Part shown: piece after piece, positions 20,418 through 31,716 of the stretch | Numbering within the stretch: the stretch's first letter is position 1 | Layout of the letters: every line of letters starts with the position of its first letter | Assembly: GCA_019671005.1 (NCBI GenBank) | Contig: JAGYYJ010000491.1 | Span: 1-64,000 of the forward strand | Origin: Hibiscus mutabilis | Lineage: Eukaryota > Streptophyta > Magnoliopsida > Malvales > Malvaceae | DNA length: 64,000 nucleotides | Reading direction: 5' to 3' | Notes under the pieces: model-generated | The model's input: the letters and a program-made list of their open reading frames with translations, nothing else | Told to the model about the DNA's origin: nothing | The model's database searches: none | Position numbers and translations under genes: made by a program

Positions 20418-21751
20418 GGCGAAATAGGCATCTCAATGGAGAACCTGAGATAAGATCTTGGGCAGAACTCAAGAAAGTCATGAGAGAGCGAATCGTTCTC
20501 ATCCATTATCAACACACTTTGGCTATCCCAAACTTTCGAATACCTTCTTTTCGAGGTTAGTATGATCATGATGGTTATTGTGATTGGGAATGTCGCGTTG
20601 ATCGCCTGTTTGATTTCGATATCCCGAGGAAGATCAAGTTCCATTTGTGGCCCTAAATTTCAAAGATTATGCCTCACTTTGGTGGAAATCATTGCAGCAA
20701 AATAGGCATCTCAATGGAGAAGCTGAGATAAGATCTTGGACAAAACTCAAGAAAGTCATGAGAGAGCGAATCATTCCCATCCATTATCAACACACTTTGG
20801 CTATCCCAAACTTCAAAATACCTTCTTTTCGAGGTAAGTATGATCCTAATGGTTATTGTGATTGGGAATATCACGTTGATCGCCTATTTGATTTCTTTGG
20901 ATATCCCGAGAAAGATCAAGTTCCATTAGTGGCCCTAAATTTCAAAGATTACGCCTCACTTTGGTGGAAATTATTGCGGCAAAATAGACGTCTCAATGGA
21001 GAAGCCAAGATAAGATCTTGGGCAGAACTCAAGAAAGTCATGAGAGAGCGATTCGTTCCCATCCATTATCAAAACAAGAATCCTCTTTTATTGTAGTCGA
21101 ATCGTCGCCTGTACAGCATATTAATGAACCACCATCAGTGTGTCATGCAGAAAAAGAGGTGAACACCACAACAGAGACGATGATAGTCCCACAAATTGAA
21201 CCATCCGTTTTCACCACGACTCCGTAAGATATTTAGTGCGAGGACGATGGAGAACAAGATGATGCAATAAAACTACTTGCGCCTTACTAAAGTAAGTGTG
21301 ATTCTAACCCTTCATTTAATTATTTTCCTATCATTATGTTAGAAACACTTCTGCCTCTACAGAAATTGTATTTTGATGATCTTTTTTGTGAGTGAAATTG
21401 GGTATGAGAGTTATTTTATTTTAAAAAGATTGAGAGTCAAGAGGCCGAGAGCAATAAAAGTCTAATTAATGGCCCAATTAAGGTGAGTGAAAAGAAACAA
21501 GAGGTAAAAGTTGATCTATGTCCAAAAGAAAAAGACGAGAAAAATATAAAGAGAGAATTTTTTCAACCTAACAATAACATCCTTGTTTCGAGTGGTTTTG
21601 AGTTATTTTTCCAGGACTTTGTTGAACCATTGTGAGGTGCTCAATTAGATCACTCCACTTATGACAAAGATTCCTTTGTACTTCCCGTTATTTCACGTCC
21701 TTCTTTTTTCAGCTTCAATTCAAGGACGAATCACTTTGAGGAGGGAGGGGA
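20381..21751 (+). pseudogene. gag: B gag capsid repeats and tail (left copy)
   Basis: This holds about two and a half tandem capsid modules of about 280 bp (20381-21093), with YASLWWKSL and MRERI/FVPIHYQ at each end. The first is cut by a TAG near 20558 and a small deletion near 20620. A 149-codon open frame runs 20647-21096. The Val/Pro-rich linker (VESSPVQHINEPP) and the SEKKQEVKV tail follow, ending at the polypurine tract GAGGAGGGAGGGGA (21738-21751). It is nearly the same as 45640-47014, which it duplicates. Confidence 0.7.
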
Positions 21752-22335
21752 TGATGTGATACATGCATAAGCGGGGTTCAATTACTCATATTGGACAAGA
21801 AGCTGAAGCTGTTTGATGCAAACAACAAGGTCCAAAGTGATCCATGCTTAGGAGGTGTGAAGAAAAGCATTTTAGATAATAAACTGGAACTATTTTGCAA
21901 AGCTGGAGCATCAGCCGACTTGAGACGAATTTTTGGATGGGATCCAGGCATTTATGGGTCAACATGTTGTCTTCTTAAAACTTGTTCGGCTGCAAATTAG
22001 CTTTCCAACGCATCTTGAAACGCCTCAATCGGACATCTGGATCTCAAGATACTTCTATTTTAGCGAAGGCATCGCATGCAGAAATTCCTATACGGGATTA
22101 ATACGAGATTTTTGGATAATTACGAATTTTCAAGATTTTATTTGAATATTTGTAATTTAAATCAATATAGGATTCTGAAATATCTATTAGGATCAGATTT
22201 ATTTAATTAGGATTTTATTTTTAGCATTTATTGATTATTAGTAGTTGCTTATCTAATTAGGAGATTAGATTTTAGCATTTATTTATTGTATTTAATTCCT
22301 AAGTTTAGTAGGATTAGAACTTCTCTATGGCCTAT
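21752..22335 (+). repeat. B LTR, left part (split by solo C LTR)
   Basis: The LTR starts TGATGTGATACATGCATAAG; an alternative TG start is at 21757. It is longer near its start than 43946-44819 by roughly 95 bp (the segment with TTTGATGCAAACAACAAGG), so it is a different B subtype. It is interrupted at 22335 and resumes at 24065. Confidence 0.75.
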
Positions 22336-24059
22336 TGATATGATCTCGACTATGAGTTTTGAATCATATATATGAATGCCCGATCGTGATTCTAGTAAGA
22401 ATTCTGCAGTGCTTTGAATGTATTCTGAAATTACTCAAACAACAATGTAAGTAGGAATAGATAAATAAGAAATAGAAATAATGGGATGAAAGATATGTAG
22501 AAGGGGTGTAGGAAGAGTGATAGTTGTGATTATGGAAGAAAAAAAAAATAAAAGATGAAAATGTAGGTGAAAATGATGGGGTGTTGGCGTTAAGATGAAG
22601 AAATTCAAAGGATGGATTGTGACCCTCTAACTATAAAGAGTTAGGAACCAGCAATATAATAAAGTGGAAATGAAGTGGTAGGATATGGAACGTGACCCAC
22701 TAGCTATAGATGAGCTAGGAACCAACGCTATAACAAAAGGGAAATGGATGAAGACTACAAGACTAACTTGAAGCCGATAAAGTTCCACAAGAGAACAAGA
22801 ATGAAAGCAATCTTTCAAAGATGTTTTATATATTCAAAGTGTGTCTTACAATGATCCTAAAGATGCCTATTTATAGTAGAAGTAGGCAGAATATGAAAAG
22901 GTGTTACAAGAAAGATGAATGCTCATCTTAATGCACTTGAATACACATGAATGCTTTGTCCTTTCTTCTCATCTTCAAAGCTGATTAGTTTAGACAAATT
23001 GAGGTTGAATTTAGTCATATTTTCGTCCAAATTAAGAAGGACTCTTGGGCTGCCTTGTTTTGCTATCATATGAAGAGAAAGGGGATGAATGTGGACAAGG
23101 ATGAATGTAGACATCCTTGCTGTCCAGTTTAAGTGCAACTCTTCATCTTCCAAGCTGATTAATATGACTTGAATGTCATAAAAAGGTGAGTTTCATCCAG
23201 CCTTCATTTCATGTCTCCTCAATGAATTTTGAAACCCCACTTGAATGGTGATAACATCAACCTTGAATGCCTTGAATTTGCTGAATTAAGATGGCCATCA
23301 ATTGCTTGTCTCTTGGTAGAAGATGAAAGAACTCTTCCTTGGCTCAAATTCATTCAAATCATCCATGCATAAAATTCCCGTAATAAAAATTTCAGCCTGC
23401 ACTGTCTTCAGTAAATCATTCGTATCTCAAGCTCCCGATATCGGATTGAGGTGATTCAAAAGGCATTGGAAAGCTAAGAGATGGAGGAATAACGTCCAAT
23501 TTATTTCTGGATCCAAACACGTCTGTATCGCATCCAGAATTGGAAGACATTCTGCTGATATTCTTGCATCTGGTAAAACCGTTCATCTTCCCTCATGCAC
23601 CTAGACACAAAGGTAAACTTTATTCAATCTTTAATTGAAAACATGCATGTAAACAATTAAGAGTTAGTTTAATAAATGAGCTAGTTTGATGAATGAACTA
23701 GTTTAATTAATGAACTAACTTTATTCAATGAACTAATAATCTTGAATGAACTAGTTTAATCAATGAACTACTTAGTTAAATGAAGTGTATAACTAAATGA
23801 ACTACATGTTTAAATGCAACGCATGCTTTAATGAACAACATGTTTATTGAATGCAATGAATGTTATGCAAACTTTAAATACTCATGCAAATTCATGCATA
23901 AGCAAAGTAAAGTGTTCCTCCCTTATTATTTCTTCTTTCTCACGTCCCAAGCTTGATGTAAACATATTTTCCATGGCTGCTTGGAACTCCTTGGCCCTTG
24001 CTCGAGTAATGGGGCCACCTGGGTACTTCTCTGGGTCTTTGCCATTGACGTTCATATCA
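22336..24059 (-). mobile_element. solo LTR of C
   Basis: This is a complete 1724 bp C LTR on the minus strand (TGATATGATCTCG to CGTTCATATCA) with no interior. It is flanked by CCTAT on both sides (22331-22335 and 24060-24064). This is the usual product of recombination between the two LTRs of one inserted element. It lies inside a B LTR, just upstream of that LTR's TATA box. Confidence 0.9.
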
Positions 24060-24452
24060 CCTATATAAAGGAGGCTTCACCCACATTGTAATTCAGATTT
24101 GAATGATTAAATAAAATTCTCTTTTGAGTTCCAACTTGCAAGAACATTATCTTGTGTTTTAGAAGCAAATCAATTTTCAAGTTCTCCGAGATTTGTTGTT
24201 GAGGATCTTCACACTCCTGCTTGCCAATACAAAAGCGTTTGGGAGGATGGGTTAGAGCCGCTTGAGGTTGCTTGCTTAAATAATTGCGTCTAAGAGGGTG
24301 CCGAGGACAACTACCAATTCATCACGCCATCTCCACATATTCAAGCTTCCTCCATTGACGCCACCACCATAAGCAAATCTGAATTTTTAGATTTGTTCTT
24401 TATTTTGGTTTGTTTTGTTTTTCTCTTTATTCGAATTTGCGCTGATCTATCA
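24060..24452 (+). repeat. B LTR, right part
   Basis: This continues the 21752 LTR with its TATA box (CCTATATAAAGG), degraded paired hairpin block (24225-24300) and end GCTGATCTATCA. The primer site TGGTATCAGAT follows directly. With the solo LTR removed, the LTR is about 977 bp. Confidence 0.75.
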
Positions 24453-24936
24453 TTTGGTATCAGATTTGGGACGAATCTTGACAAGAATTTTGGCGTTTTT
24501 GGGTGAAAAACTCGAAATTAGGGAAAATTCGTCAAATTCAAACGAGCGAATTTTGAGTTGAAAATTTCCATATCAGATCTACACCTTTGGAGGAGTGACC
24601 ACATAAAATTTCAGAATTTTTTGACATCGGAAACACCTCGAACGAAGTAGATCAAGTTGCTACAAAATTCTAGGGTTTGGGGGGTTTTTCTAATTTTCTT
24701 TCATTCTTAGCCATTAGTTTTCGTTTGTTTTAGCTGTTATTGCTTCTTACACATCTTCTAACACCTTCTTGTTTCCTTGTGTTAGTAGGACTAAAAGTTG
24801 CATACTATTCTTTCTCCTTGCAACTATAATTCTATTGGTGACTAACCTTTTCTTTGGATTCTTAAAGCAATTAGGATATTTTATTCTCTTTTCAACACTC
24901 ATTATCGTATACCAATAAATATTTTTCGGTCACGAT
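24453..24936 (+). other. A-type leader after B LTR
   Basis: The primer site is at 24455-24465, followed by a leader similar to 19119-19900 but shortened. It includes the AACACCTCGAACGAAGT block and the CTAACACCTTCTTG block. It passes into protease coding sequence without any gag, so gag has been deleted. Confidence 0.55.
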
Positions 24937-25337
24937 GTAAGATACAAGGTAATCTATGTTCTTTAATTATTGATGGTGATAGTCGTGTAAACTTAGTGAG
25001 CAACTTCATTGTTGATGCACTCGATCTACCATGCCAAGAACACCCTAAGCCGTATCATCTTCAAGGGTTTAATAGTGGACCGGATATGAAGGTAACCGAA
25101 TGTTGTTTAATCTCTTTTACTCTTGGAAGCTATTGTGATGATGTATGGTGTGACGTGGTTCCTATGGAAGTCACCCACTTGCTATTAGGAAGACCATGGA
25201 AAAATGATCGTGGCGCTGTCCATCGAATCAATACAAATGGATACTCGGTTGTGCACCAAGGCCAGAAGCTATCGTTTGCTACAATAGAGCTGGAAAAAGT
25301 AGATGAAAAAATAGCGAAAGCAAAAAAAACGGTGTGA
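24937..25337 (+). pseudogene. aspartic protease, A-type element
   Basis: An open frame with TRCKIQG-like start leads into the active-site region, LIIDGDSRVNLVS; C1 has IDGGSCTNVAS at this place. The third residue of the triad is Asp instead of Gly, so activity is doubtful. Downstream are DALDLPCQEHPKPYHLQ, CDVVPMEVTHLLLGRPW and a basic C-terminus. No RT follows; the sequence passes straight to the A/B polyprotein tail. This is the only protease copy of the A/B type in the window and suggests what an autonomous relative carried. Confidence 0.65.
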
Positions 25338-25952
25338 GAGGATAAAACGAAAAAGATTGGAAGCACAAAAGGCTGAATCAATTGACCACACAAAGGCAAC
25401 CAACCATGAAGACATCCCAAAACCAGAAGGTACGCATGATTCTCTTCGTACTTCTACTTCTAGCAATTGTGCAAATGTTGATATTGGAGAAGAACTACCT
25501 CCCAAACAAAAGGATAGTGATAGTTAACACATTAGAGAAGATGACAGTGCTTTTAATCCCTCATGTGAAGTAGTAGGTCCACTTGCTATACTCTCATCAC
25601 CTCCCCACGAAGAAAGTAAGTGTAATTCTAACCCTTCATTTGATTCTTGTCCTATCATTCCGTTAGAAACACTTTCTCCTATACAGAAATTGTACATTGA
25701 TGATAAATTTTGTGAGAGGGATATGGGATGTGAAATACAAAAGACTCAGAGTAAAGAGGCCAAGCGTGAAAAAAGTCAAATTAACGGCCCAAATTTGATG
25801 AGTGAAAATACATGAGGTAAAAGTCACACAAAGCCCAAAAGAAAAGGACAAGAAAAAGAACGCGACGAGTGATTTTGTTTTGACTAATCCTTACAAATGT
25901 TCGAGTAGTGCTGCCTTATTTTTTCAGGATTTTGTTTTGACTAATCCTTACA
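25338..25952 (+). pseudogene. A-type polyprotein tail, truncated
   Basis: This matches the C-terminal third of A Gag (34750-35200): NPSCEVVGPL, ILSSPPHEESK and KEKDKKKNATSDF can be read with frame changes. Here the glutamine codon CAG is kept (ALFFQDF) where the A array has TAG. A 22-base segment (TTTTGACTAATCCTTACAAA) is duplicated at 25876 and 25932. The sequence ends at 25952 inside a minus-strand B LTR, an illegitimate junction that forms the left edge of the second segmental copy. Confidence 0.55.
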
Positions 25953-26596
25953 AAGAACTCGATGATCTTATGTTGAAGATGGCTTCTAGACAAGTTTACC
26001 GAACACTTGCAAACACGTACTCAAAGAATACTAAAATCTCAAAAGAGAACTTTTTATTAATCAATGAAATCTGAATTACGATGTGGGTGAAGCCTCATGT
26101 ATATAGGCTTTGGAGAAGTTCTAATCCTACTAAACTTAAGGAATTAAATACAATAAATAAATGCTGAAATCTAATCTCCTAATTAGGTATGTAACTTCTA
26201 ATAATAAATGCAAAAAATAAAATCCTAATTAAATAAATCTGAACCTAATAGATATTGCAGATTCCTATATTGATTTAAATTACAAATAATCAAATAAAAT
26301 CTTCAAAATTCGTAATTATCCAAAAATCTAATATTAATCCCGTATATAAATTTCTGCATGCACTGTCTTCGCTAAAATAGACGTATCTTGAGTTCTATAT
26401 GTCCGATTGAGGATTTTCAAGATATGTTGGAAAGATAATTGACAGCCGAACAAGTTTTAAGAAGACATGTTGACCCAAAAATTCCTGGATCCCATCCAAA
26501 AATGCGTCGCAAGTTTACTAACGTTTCTGACTTGTGCAAAGCAGTTTCAACTTCTTTTCCAAGATGATTATTTTGACCCCTCTCATGCTCGTATCA
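25953..26596 (-). repeat. B LTR fragment (segmental copy 2)
   Basis: Corresponds to 4012-4646 of the first copy, starting in mid-LTR at AAGAACTCGATGATC and ending at the LTR start next to the polypurine tract at 26597. Confidence 0.75.
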
Positions 26597-26744
26597 TTCC
26601 CCTGCTCTTCAAAAGGATTCGTCCTCGGATTAGGATTCCATTCAAAGAGTCTTCGTAAGTCCTCAAGTTGTCAAGTGTTCGCAGGGGGTTTGAGCGTTCG
26701 CATATGCCTTGCCAGACACGTATCATCCCCTCCCTCCTCAAAGG

Positions 26745-28062
26745 GATTCGTCCTTTAATCCAAGCCAGAAAAAGAAGGACGTGAAATAACAGGAAGCACA
26801 AAGGAATCTTTGCCATAAGTGGAGTGATCTAATTGAGCACCTCGCAATGGTTTAACAAAGTCCTGGAAAAATAACTCAAAACCACTCGAAACAAGGATGT
26901 TATGGTTAGGCTGAAAAATTCTCTCTTTATATTTTTTCTCGTCTGTATCTTTTGGACATGGATCTACTTTTACCTCTTGTTTCTTTTCACTCACCTTAAT
27001 TGGGCCATTAATTTGACTTTTATTGCTCTCAGCCTCTTAACTCTAGAACTTTTTCATATAAAATAACTCGCGTACTCAATTTCTCTCACAAAAAATATCA
27101 TCAAAATATAATTTCTGTAGAGGAGGAAGTGTTTCTAACATAATGATAGGAAAATAATTAAATGAAGGGGTTAGAATCACACTTACTTTCGTTACATGCA
27201 AGTACATTATTTTATGATTGTGCATCATCTTGTTCTTCTTCGTCCTCACACGAAATATCTTGTGAAGTCGTGGTGAGAACGGATGGTTCATTTGTGGGAC
27301 TATCATCGTCTCTGGTGTGGTGTTCACCTCTTTTTCTACATGACACACCAATGGTGGTTCATTAATCTGCTGTACAGGCGATGATTCGACTACAAATAAA
27401 GAGGATTCTTGTTGTTGATAATGGATGGGAACGAATCGCTCTCTCATGACTTTCTTGGGTTCTGCCCAAGATCTTATCTCGGCTTCTCCATTGAGACGTC
27501 TATTTCGCCACAATGATTTCCACCAAAGTGCGGCGTAATCCTTGAAATTTAGGGCCACTAATGGAACTTGATCTTCTTCGAGATATCCAAAGAAATCAAA
27601 CAAGCAATCAACGCGATATTCCCAATCACAATAACCATCAGGAACATACTTACCTTGAAAAGAAGGTATTTTTAAGTCTGGTATGGCCAAAGTGTGTGTG
27701 GTTGATTCTTGTTGTTGATAATGGATAGGAACGAATCGCTCTCTCATGAAATTCTTGAGTTATGCCCAAGATCTTATCTCGGCTTCTCTATTGAGACGTC
27801 TATTTCGCTGTAATGATTTCCACCAAAGTGAGGCGCAATCCTTGAAATTTAGGGTCACTAATGGAACTTGATCTTCCTCGGGATATCCAACGAAATTAAA
27901 CAGGCAATCAACGCGATATTCCCAATCACAATAACCATCAAGATCATACTTTCCATGAAAATAAGGTATTCTAAAGTTTGGTTCAGTTAAGGGAGACTTT
28001 CCTAGAGAAGTAAAACCTGAACTGTCATGTTGTTTTGTGCACGGTTTGTTTCAATGAAACAT
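26745..28062 (-). pseudogene. gag: gag-only polyprotein of B (segmental copy 2)
   Basis: This is the paralogue of 4795-6111. The ATG is at 28062 on the minus strand, with an early stop (MFH then TGA). Two 300 bp capsid modules follow (about 27408-28007), then a 223-codon open stretch (27747-27076) through the second module and linker. The SEKKQEVKVD tail lies at 26994-26755 and the doubled polypurine tract at 26597-26750. Point differences from the first copy are scattered, for example Ala for Ser in YA(S)LWW. There is no PR, RT or IN. Confidence 0.65.
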
Positions 28063-28102
28063 TCTTATTGCCCAAAGAATCGGACTTGGCTCTGATGCCA
28101 AA

Positions 28103-29007
28103 TGATAGAGTAGCACAAATCTAAATAAAGAAAAAAAACAATCCAAAATAAAGAACAAATCTAAAAATTCAAATTTGCTTATGGTGGTGGCGTCAAAGGA
28201 GGAAGCTTGGATATGTGAAGATGGCGTGATGAATTGATAGTTGTCCGCGGCACCCCCTTAGATTCAATTATCTAAGCAAGCAACCTCAAGCGGCTCTAAC
28301 CCACCCTCCTAAATGCAATTACCTAGGCAAGCAAAAGTGTGAAGATGATCTCCCTCACAAGAACTCGATGATCTTATGCTGAAGATGGCTTCTAGACAAG
28401 TTTACCGAACACTTGCAAACATGTACTCAAAGAATACTAAAATCTCAAAAGAGAACTTTTTATTAATCAATGAAATCCGAATTACAGTGTGGGTGAAGCC
28501 TCATATATATAGGCTTTGGAGAAGTTCTAATCCTACTAAACTTAAGGAATTAAATACAATAGATAAATGCTAAAATCTAATCTCATAATTACATAAGTAA
28601 CTTCCAATAATAAATAAATGCAAAAAAATAAAATCCTAATTAAATAAATCTGAACCTAATAGATATTGCAGATTCCTATATTGATTTAAATTATAAATAA
28701 TCAAATAAAATCTTGAAAATTCGTAATTATCCAAAAATCTCGTATTAATCCCGTATATAAATTTCTGCATGCACTGTCTTTGCTAAAATAGACGTATCTT
28801 GAGCTCTATATGTCCGATTGAGGATTTTCAAGATACGTTGGAAAGATAATTGACAGCCGAACAAGTTTTAAGAAGACATGTTGACCCAAAAATTACTGGA
28901 TCCGATCCAAAAATGCGTCGCAAGTTTACTAACGTTTCTGACTTGTGCAAAGCAGTTTCAACTTCTTTTCCAAGATGATTATTTTGACCCCTCTCATGCT
29001 CGTATCA
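28103..29007 (-). repeat. B LTR, complete (segmental copy 2)
   Basis: The LTR is 905 bp, with the primer site TGGCATCAGAGCC on its left (28090-28102) and the polypurine tract on its right. It is the paralogue of 6153-7055. Confidence 0.8.
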
Positions 29008-29160
29008 TTCCCCCGCTCTTCAAAAGGATTCGTCCTCGGATTAGGATTCCATTCAAAGAGTCTTCGTAAGTCCTCAAGTTGTCAAGTGTTCGCAGGGGAT
29101 TTGAGCGTTCGCATATGCCTTGCCAGACACGTATCATCCCCTCCCTCCTCAAAGGGATTC
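29008..29160 (-). other. B interior remnant holding the empty C1 target
   Basis: Equivalent to 7056-7203 plus 15355-15359. The bases AAAGG at 29151-29155, followed by GATTC and the B LTR middle, are uninterrupted here. This is the pre-insertion sequence of C1. Confidence 0.75.
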
Positions 29161-29826
29161 GTGAAGATGATCTCCCTCACAAGAACTCGATGATCTTATG
29201 TTGAAGATGGCTTCTAGACAAGTTTACCGAACACTTGCAAACACGTACTCAAAGAATACTAAAATCTCAAAAGAGAACTTTTTATTAATCAATGAAATCC
29301 GAATTACAGTGTGGGTGAAGCCTCATGTATATAGGCTTTGGAGAAGTTCTAATCCTACTAAACTTAAGGAATTAAATACAATAGATAAATGCTGAAATCT
29401 AATCTCATAATTACATAAGTAACTTCCAATAATAAATAAATGCAAAAAATAAAATCCTAATTAAATAAATCTGAACCTAATAGATATTGCAGATTCCTAT
29501 ATTGATTTAAATTACAAATAATCAAATAAAATCTTGAAAATTCGTAATTATCCAAAAATCCCGTATTAATCCCGTATAGAAATTTCTGCATGCTCTGTCT
29601 TCGCTAAAATAGACGTATCTTGAGTTCCAGATGTCCGATTGAGGTGTTTCAAGATGAGTTGGAAAGATAATTGACAACCGGACAAGTTTTAAGAAGACAT
29701 GTTGATCCAAAAAATTCTGGATCCCATCCAAAAATGCATCGCAAGTTGAATGACGTTTCTGACTTGCAAAGCAGTTTCAACTTCTTTTCCAAGATAATTA
29801 TTTTAACCCCTCTCATGCTTGTATCA
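29161..29826 (-). repeat. B LTR fragment, right (segmental copy 2)
   Basis: Matches 15360-16010, with a 17-base stretch near 29550 that is missing in the first copy. It ends at the LTR start (TGATACAAGC, minus strand), followed by CTACC. Confidence 0.75.
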
Positions 29827-30072
29827 CTACCTCCCATCTTCCATCATCCAATTCTACCACCACCATCAAACACATTAACCTTCTAAAATTTCAGAATCTT
29901 ATTCTCATCACTTTCTATATCGTTACACACCATCACCCTTTAAACCATCCAAAAACCGTTGCAAGTCTTACAACACAAAGTTACTTCATTTATGATTGGG
30001 CAATTCAAGTATCTCGGTAAATTCCAAGACGAGATGACATCAGCTTGCATTCTTTGTTTCCGAGCTGCCATA
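29827..30072. other. unassigned flank (segmental copy 2)
   Basis: Paralogue of 16011-16256 with a few base changes. No gene seen. Confidence 0.3.
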
Positions 30073-30456
30073 GCTTGCCTAATCATCCCTTGTACCTATA
30101 TGAATCGTGAAAGCAACCAAATTAGCTATGAAAGAGCTAATAATGTGATGAATACATGCTGCACGCCTAAGATGAATATGCAAGTGATAGGAAAACATAA
30201 GTAAAGGATGTGTAACATAGCATATGCATGATTTAGCTAAGTATAAAGATGTGGCTCATTGGTTATGCATGAATATCATATAATATGTTGATGAATGATA
30301 ACATATGATAATTCAAGCATGCTTATAACATTATATAATGCATAAATAAGTAAATAGAAGATAAAGTAAAGTAGAACTCTTATAGAATCTGCCTTGAGGA
30401 TCTTCAATGATATGATCAAGTCATGGAGAATGTTAGTGCAAATTAGGATCGCATCA
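30073..30456 (-). repeat. D repeat, left copy (segmental copy 2)
   Basis: This 384 bp repeat is the paralogue of 16257-16640, with a polypurine tract immediately to its right (30457-30470). Confidence 0.5.
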
Positions 30457-31328
30457 TCCCCCATTCTTTTAGGCAATTTGTCCTCAAATCAGAGTCGTTC
30501 TTCGATGGATACTCCCTTACTTTAGGGGTGGACAAATCCTCACTTCTTATCCCAAATGAAATGCTTAATCTACTCGATGAATCCTACTTTGAATAGGCAT
30601 GAGCTCTTTGGAATCCTCTTTTGGAAATGTCATGCCCTTTGGGAACAAAACTTGTCCTTTGAATCACTCCTTGGTTTGAAACATCATGGCCTTTGGTGTA
30701 AGGAGTTGTCTTTTGAACTTCTCCTTTGGAATCATCATGATTTTTGGCGAAGTCGCATGTCCTTTGGTTTAAATCATTATGCCCTTTCATATTTGTACTT
30801 CTCCGAATGATTGCTTTTGTGTGAATGGACAGCCCTAGTTCTACTTTCTTCCAATAATACTTTAGGAACAAAGCAATGTTATTTGAGTTGGCCAACTTTG
30901 AGATTTCATTTTCTTTGTTTCCTCGCATCTTCCGATGTAATTCCTTTTCAAATTTATGTCTTCTTTGATTTCCTACAACCACAACCAGATTGGTAGAAAA
31001 GAAAATCAAACTTAAAAGAGTAGAGAAAAGAAACTCATGAATGTGTAAGAATGGTGGTGGTCATTTGATATCCTTGATGATAGAAATCTTCATAATTGGC
31101 AACGAGTTTGAAATGTCTCTTGAAAATTTCTTTTCATCATCCTGTAACAATGGCAAATCAAGAATAGGAAGAAAAGATTGTTAGAGACACATAAATCATG
31201 TTTTAATCTTCCACACTCATTCTCTTCATTCTTTCTTTGAATTTTCTTTTCGCCCTCAAACTCTTCTCTTTTCTTATTTTCAACTCCATCCCTGTTTTCA
31301 TTCTTATTTTCAATCTCAACTAAATCAT
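30457..31328 (-). pseudogene. D interior remnant (segmental copy 2)
   Basis: Paralogue of 16641-17512. The unrecognised minus-strand frame is 141 codons here (31009-30584), shorter at its start but with the same KGHD repeats at the C-terminus. The polyprotein terminus beside the polypurine tract is also kept. Confidence 0.35.
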
Positions 31329-31712
31329 GCTTGCCTAATCATCCCTTGTACCTATATGAATCATGAAAGCAACCAAATTAGCTATGAAAGAGCTAAGAAT
31401 GTAATGATTACATGCTGCAAGTCTAAGATGAATATGCAAGTGATAGGAAAACATAAGTAAAGGATGTGTAATATAGCATATGCATGATTTAGCTAGGTAT
31501 AAAGATGTGGCTCGTAGGTTATGCATGAATATCATATAATATGTAGATGAATGATAACATATGATAATTCAAGCATGCTTATAACATTATATAATGCATA
31601 AATAAGTAAATAGAAGATAAAGTAAGGTAGAACTTCCTTAGAATCAGCCTTGAGGATCTTCGATGATGCGATCAAGTCATTGAGAAAGTTGGTGCGGATT
31701 AGGATTGCATCA
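31329..31712 (-). repeat. D repeat, right copy (segmental copy 2)
   Basis: Paralogue of 17513-17896, ending GCATCA at 31712. The A array starts a few bases later. Confidence 0.5.
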
Positions 31713-31716
31713 TTTT

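Noticed and set aside
22627..22818. Repeated short ORFs in C LTRs (starting MKDCFHSC; and MKLTFYDI at 8067)
   Set aside because: They lie in untranslated LTR sequence, lack similarity to any family I know, and recur only because the LTR is repeated.
23847..24068. Repeated short ORF (starting MNAMNVMQ) at 7.4, 13.8, 23.8, 49.1, 51.1 and 57.7 kb
   Set aside because: It is the antisense shadow of the LTR-encoded polyprotein end of C; its conservation follows LTR copy number.
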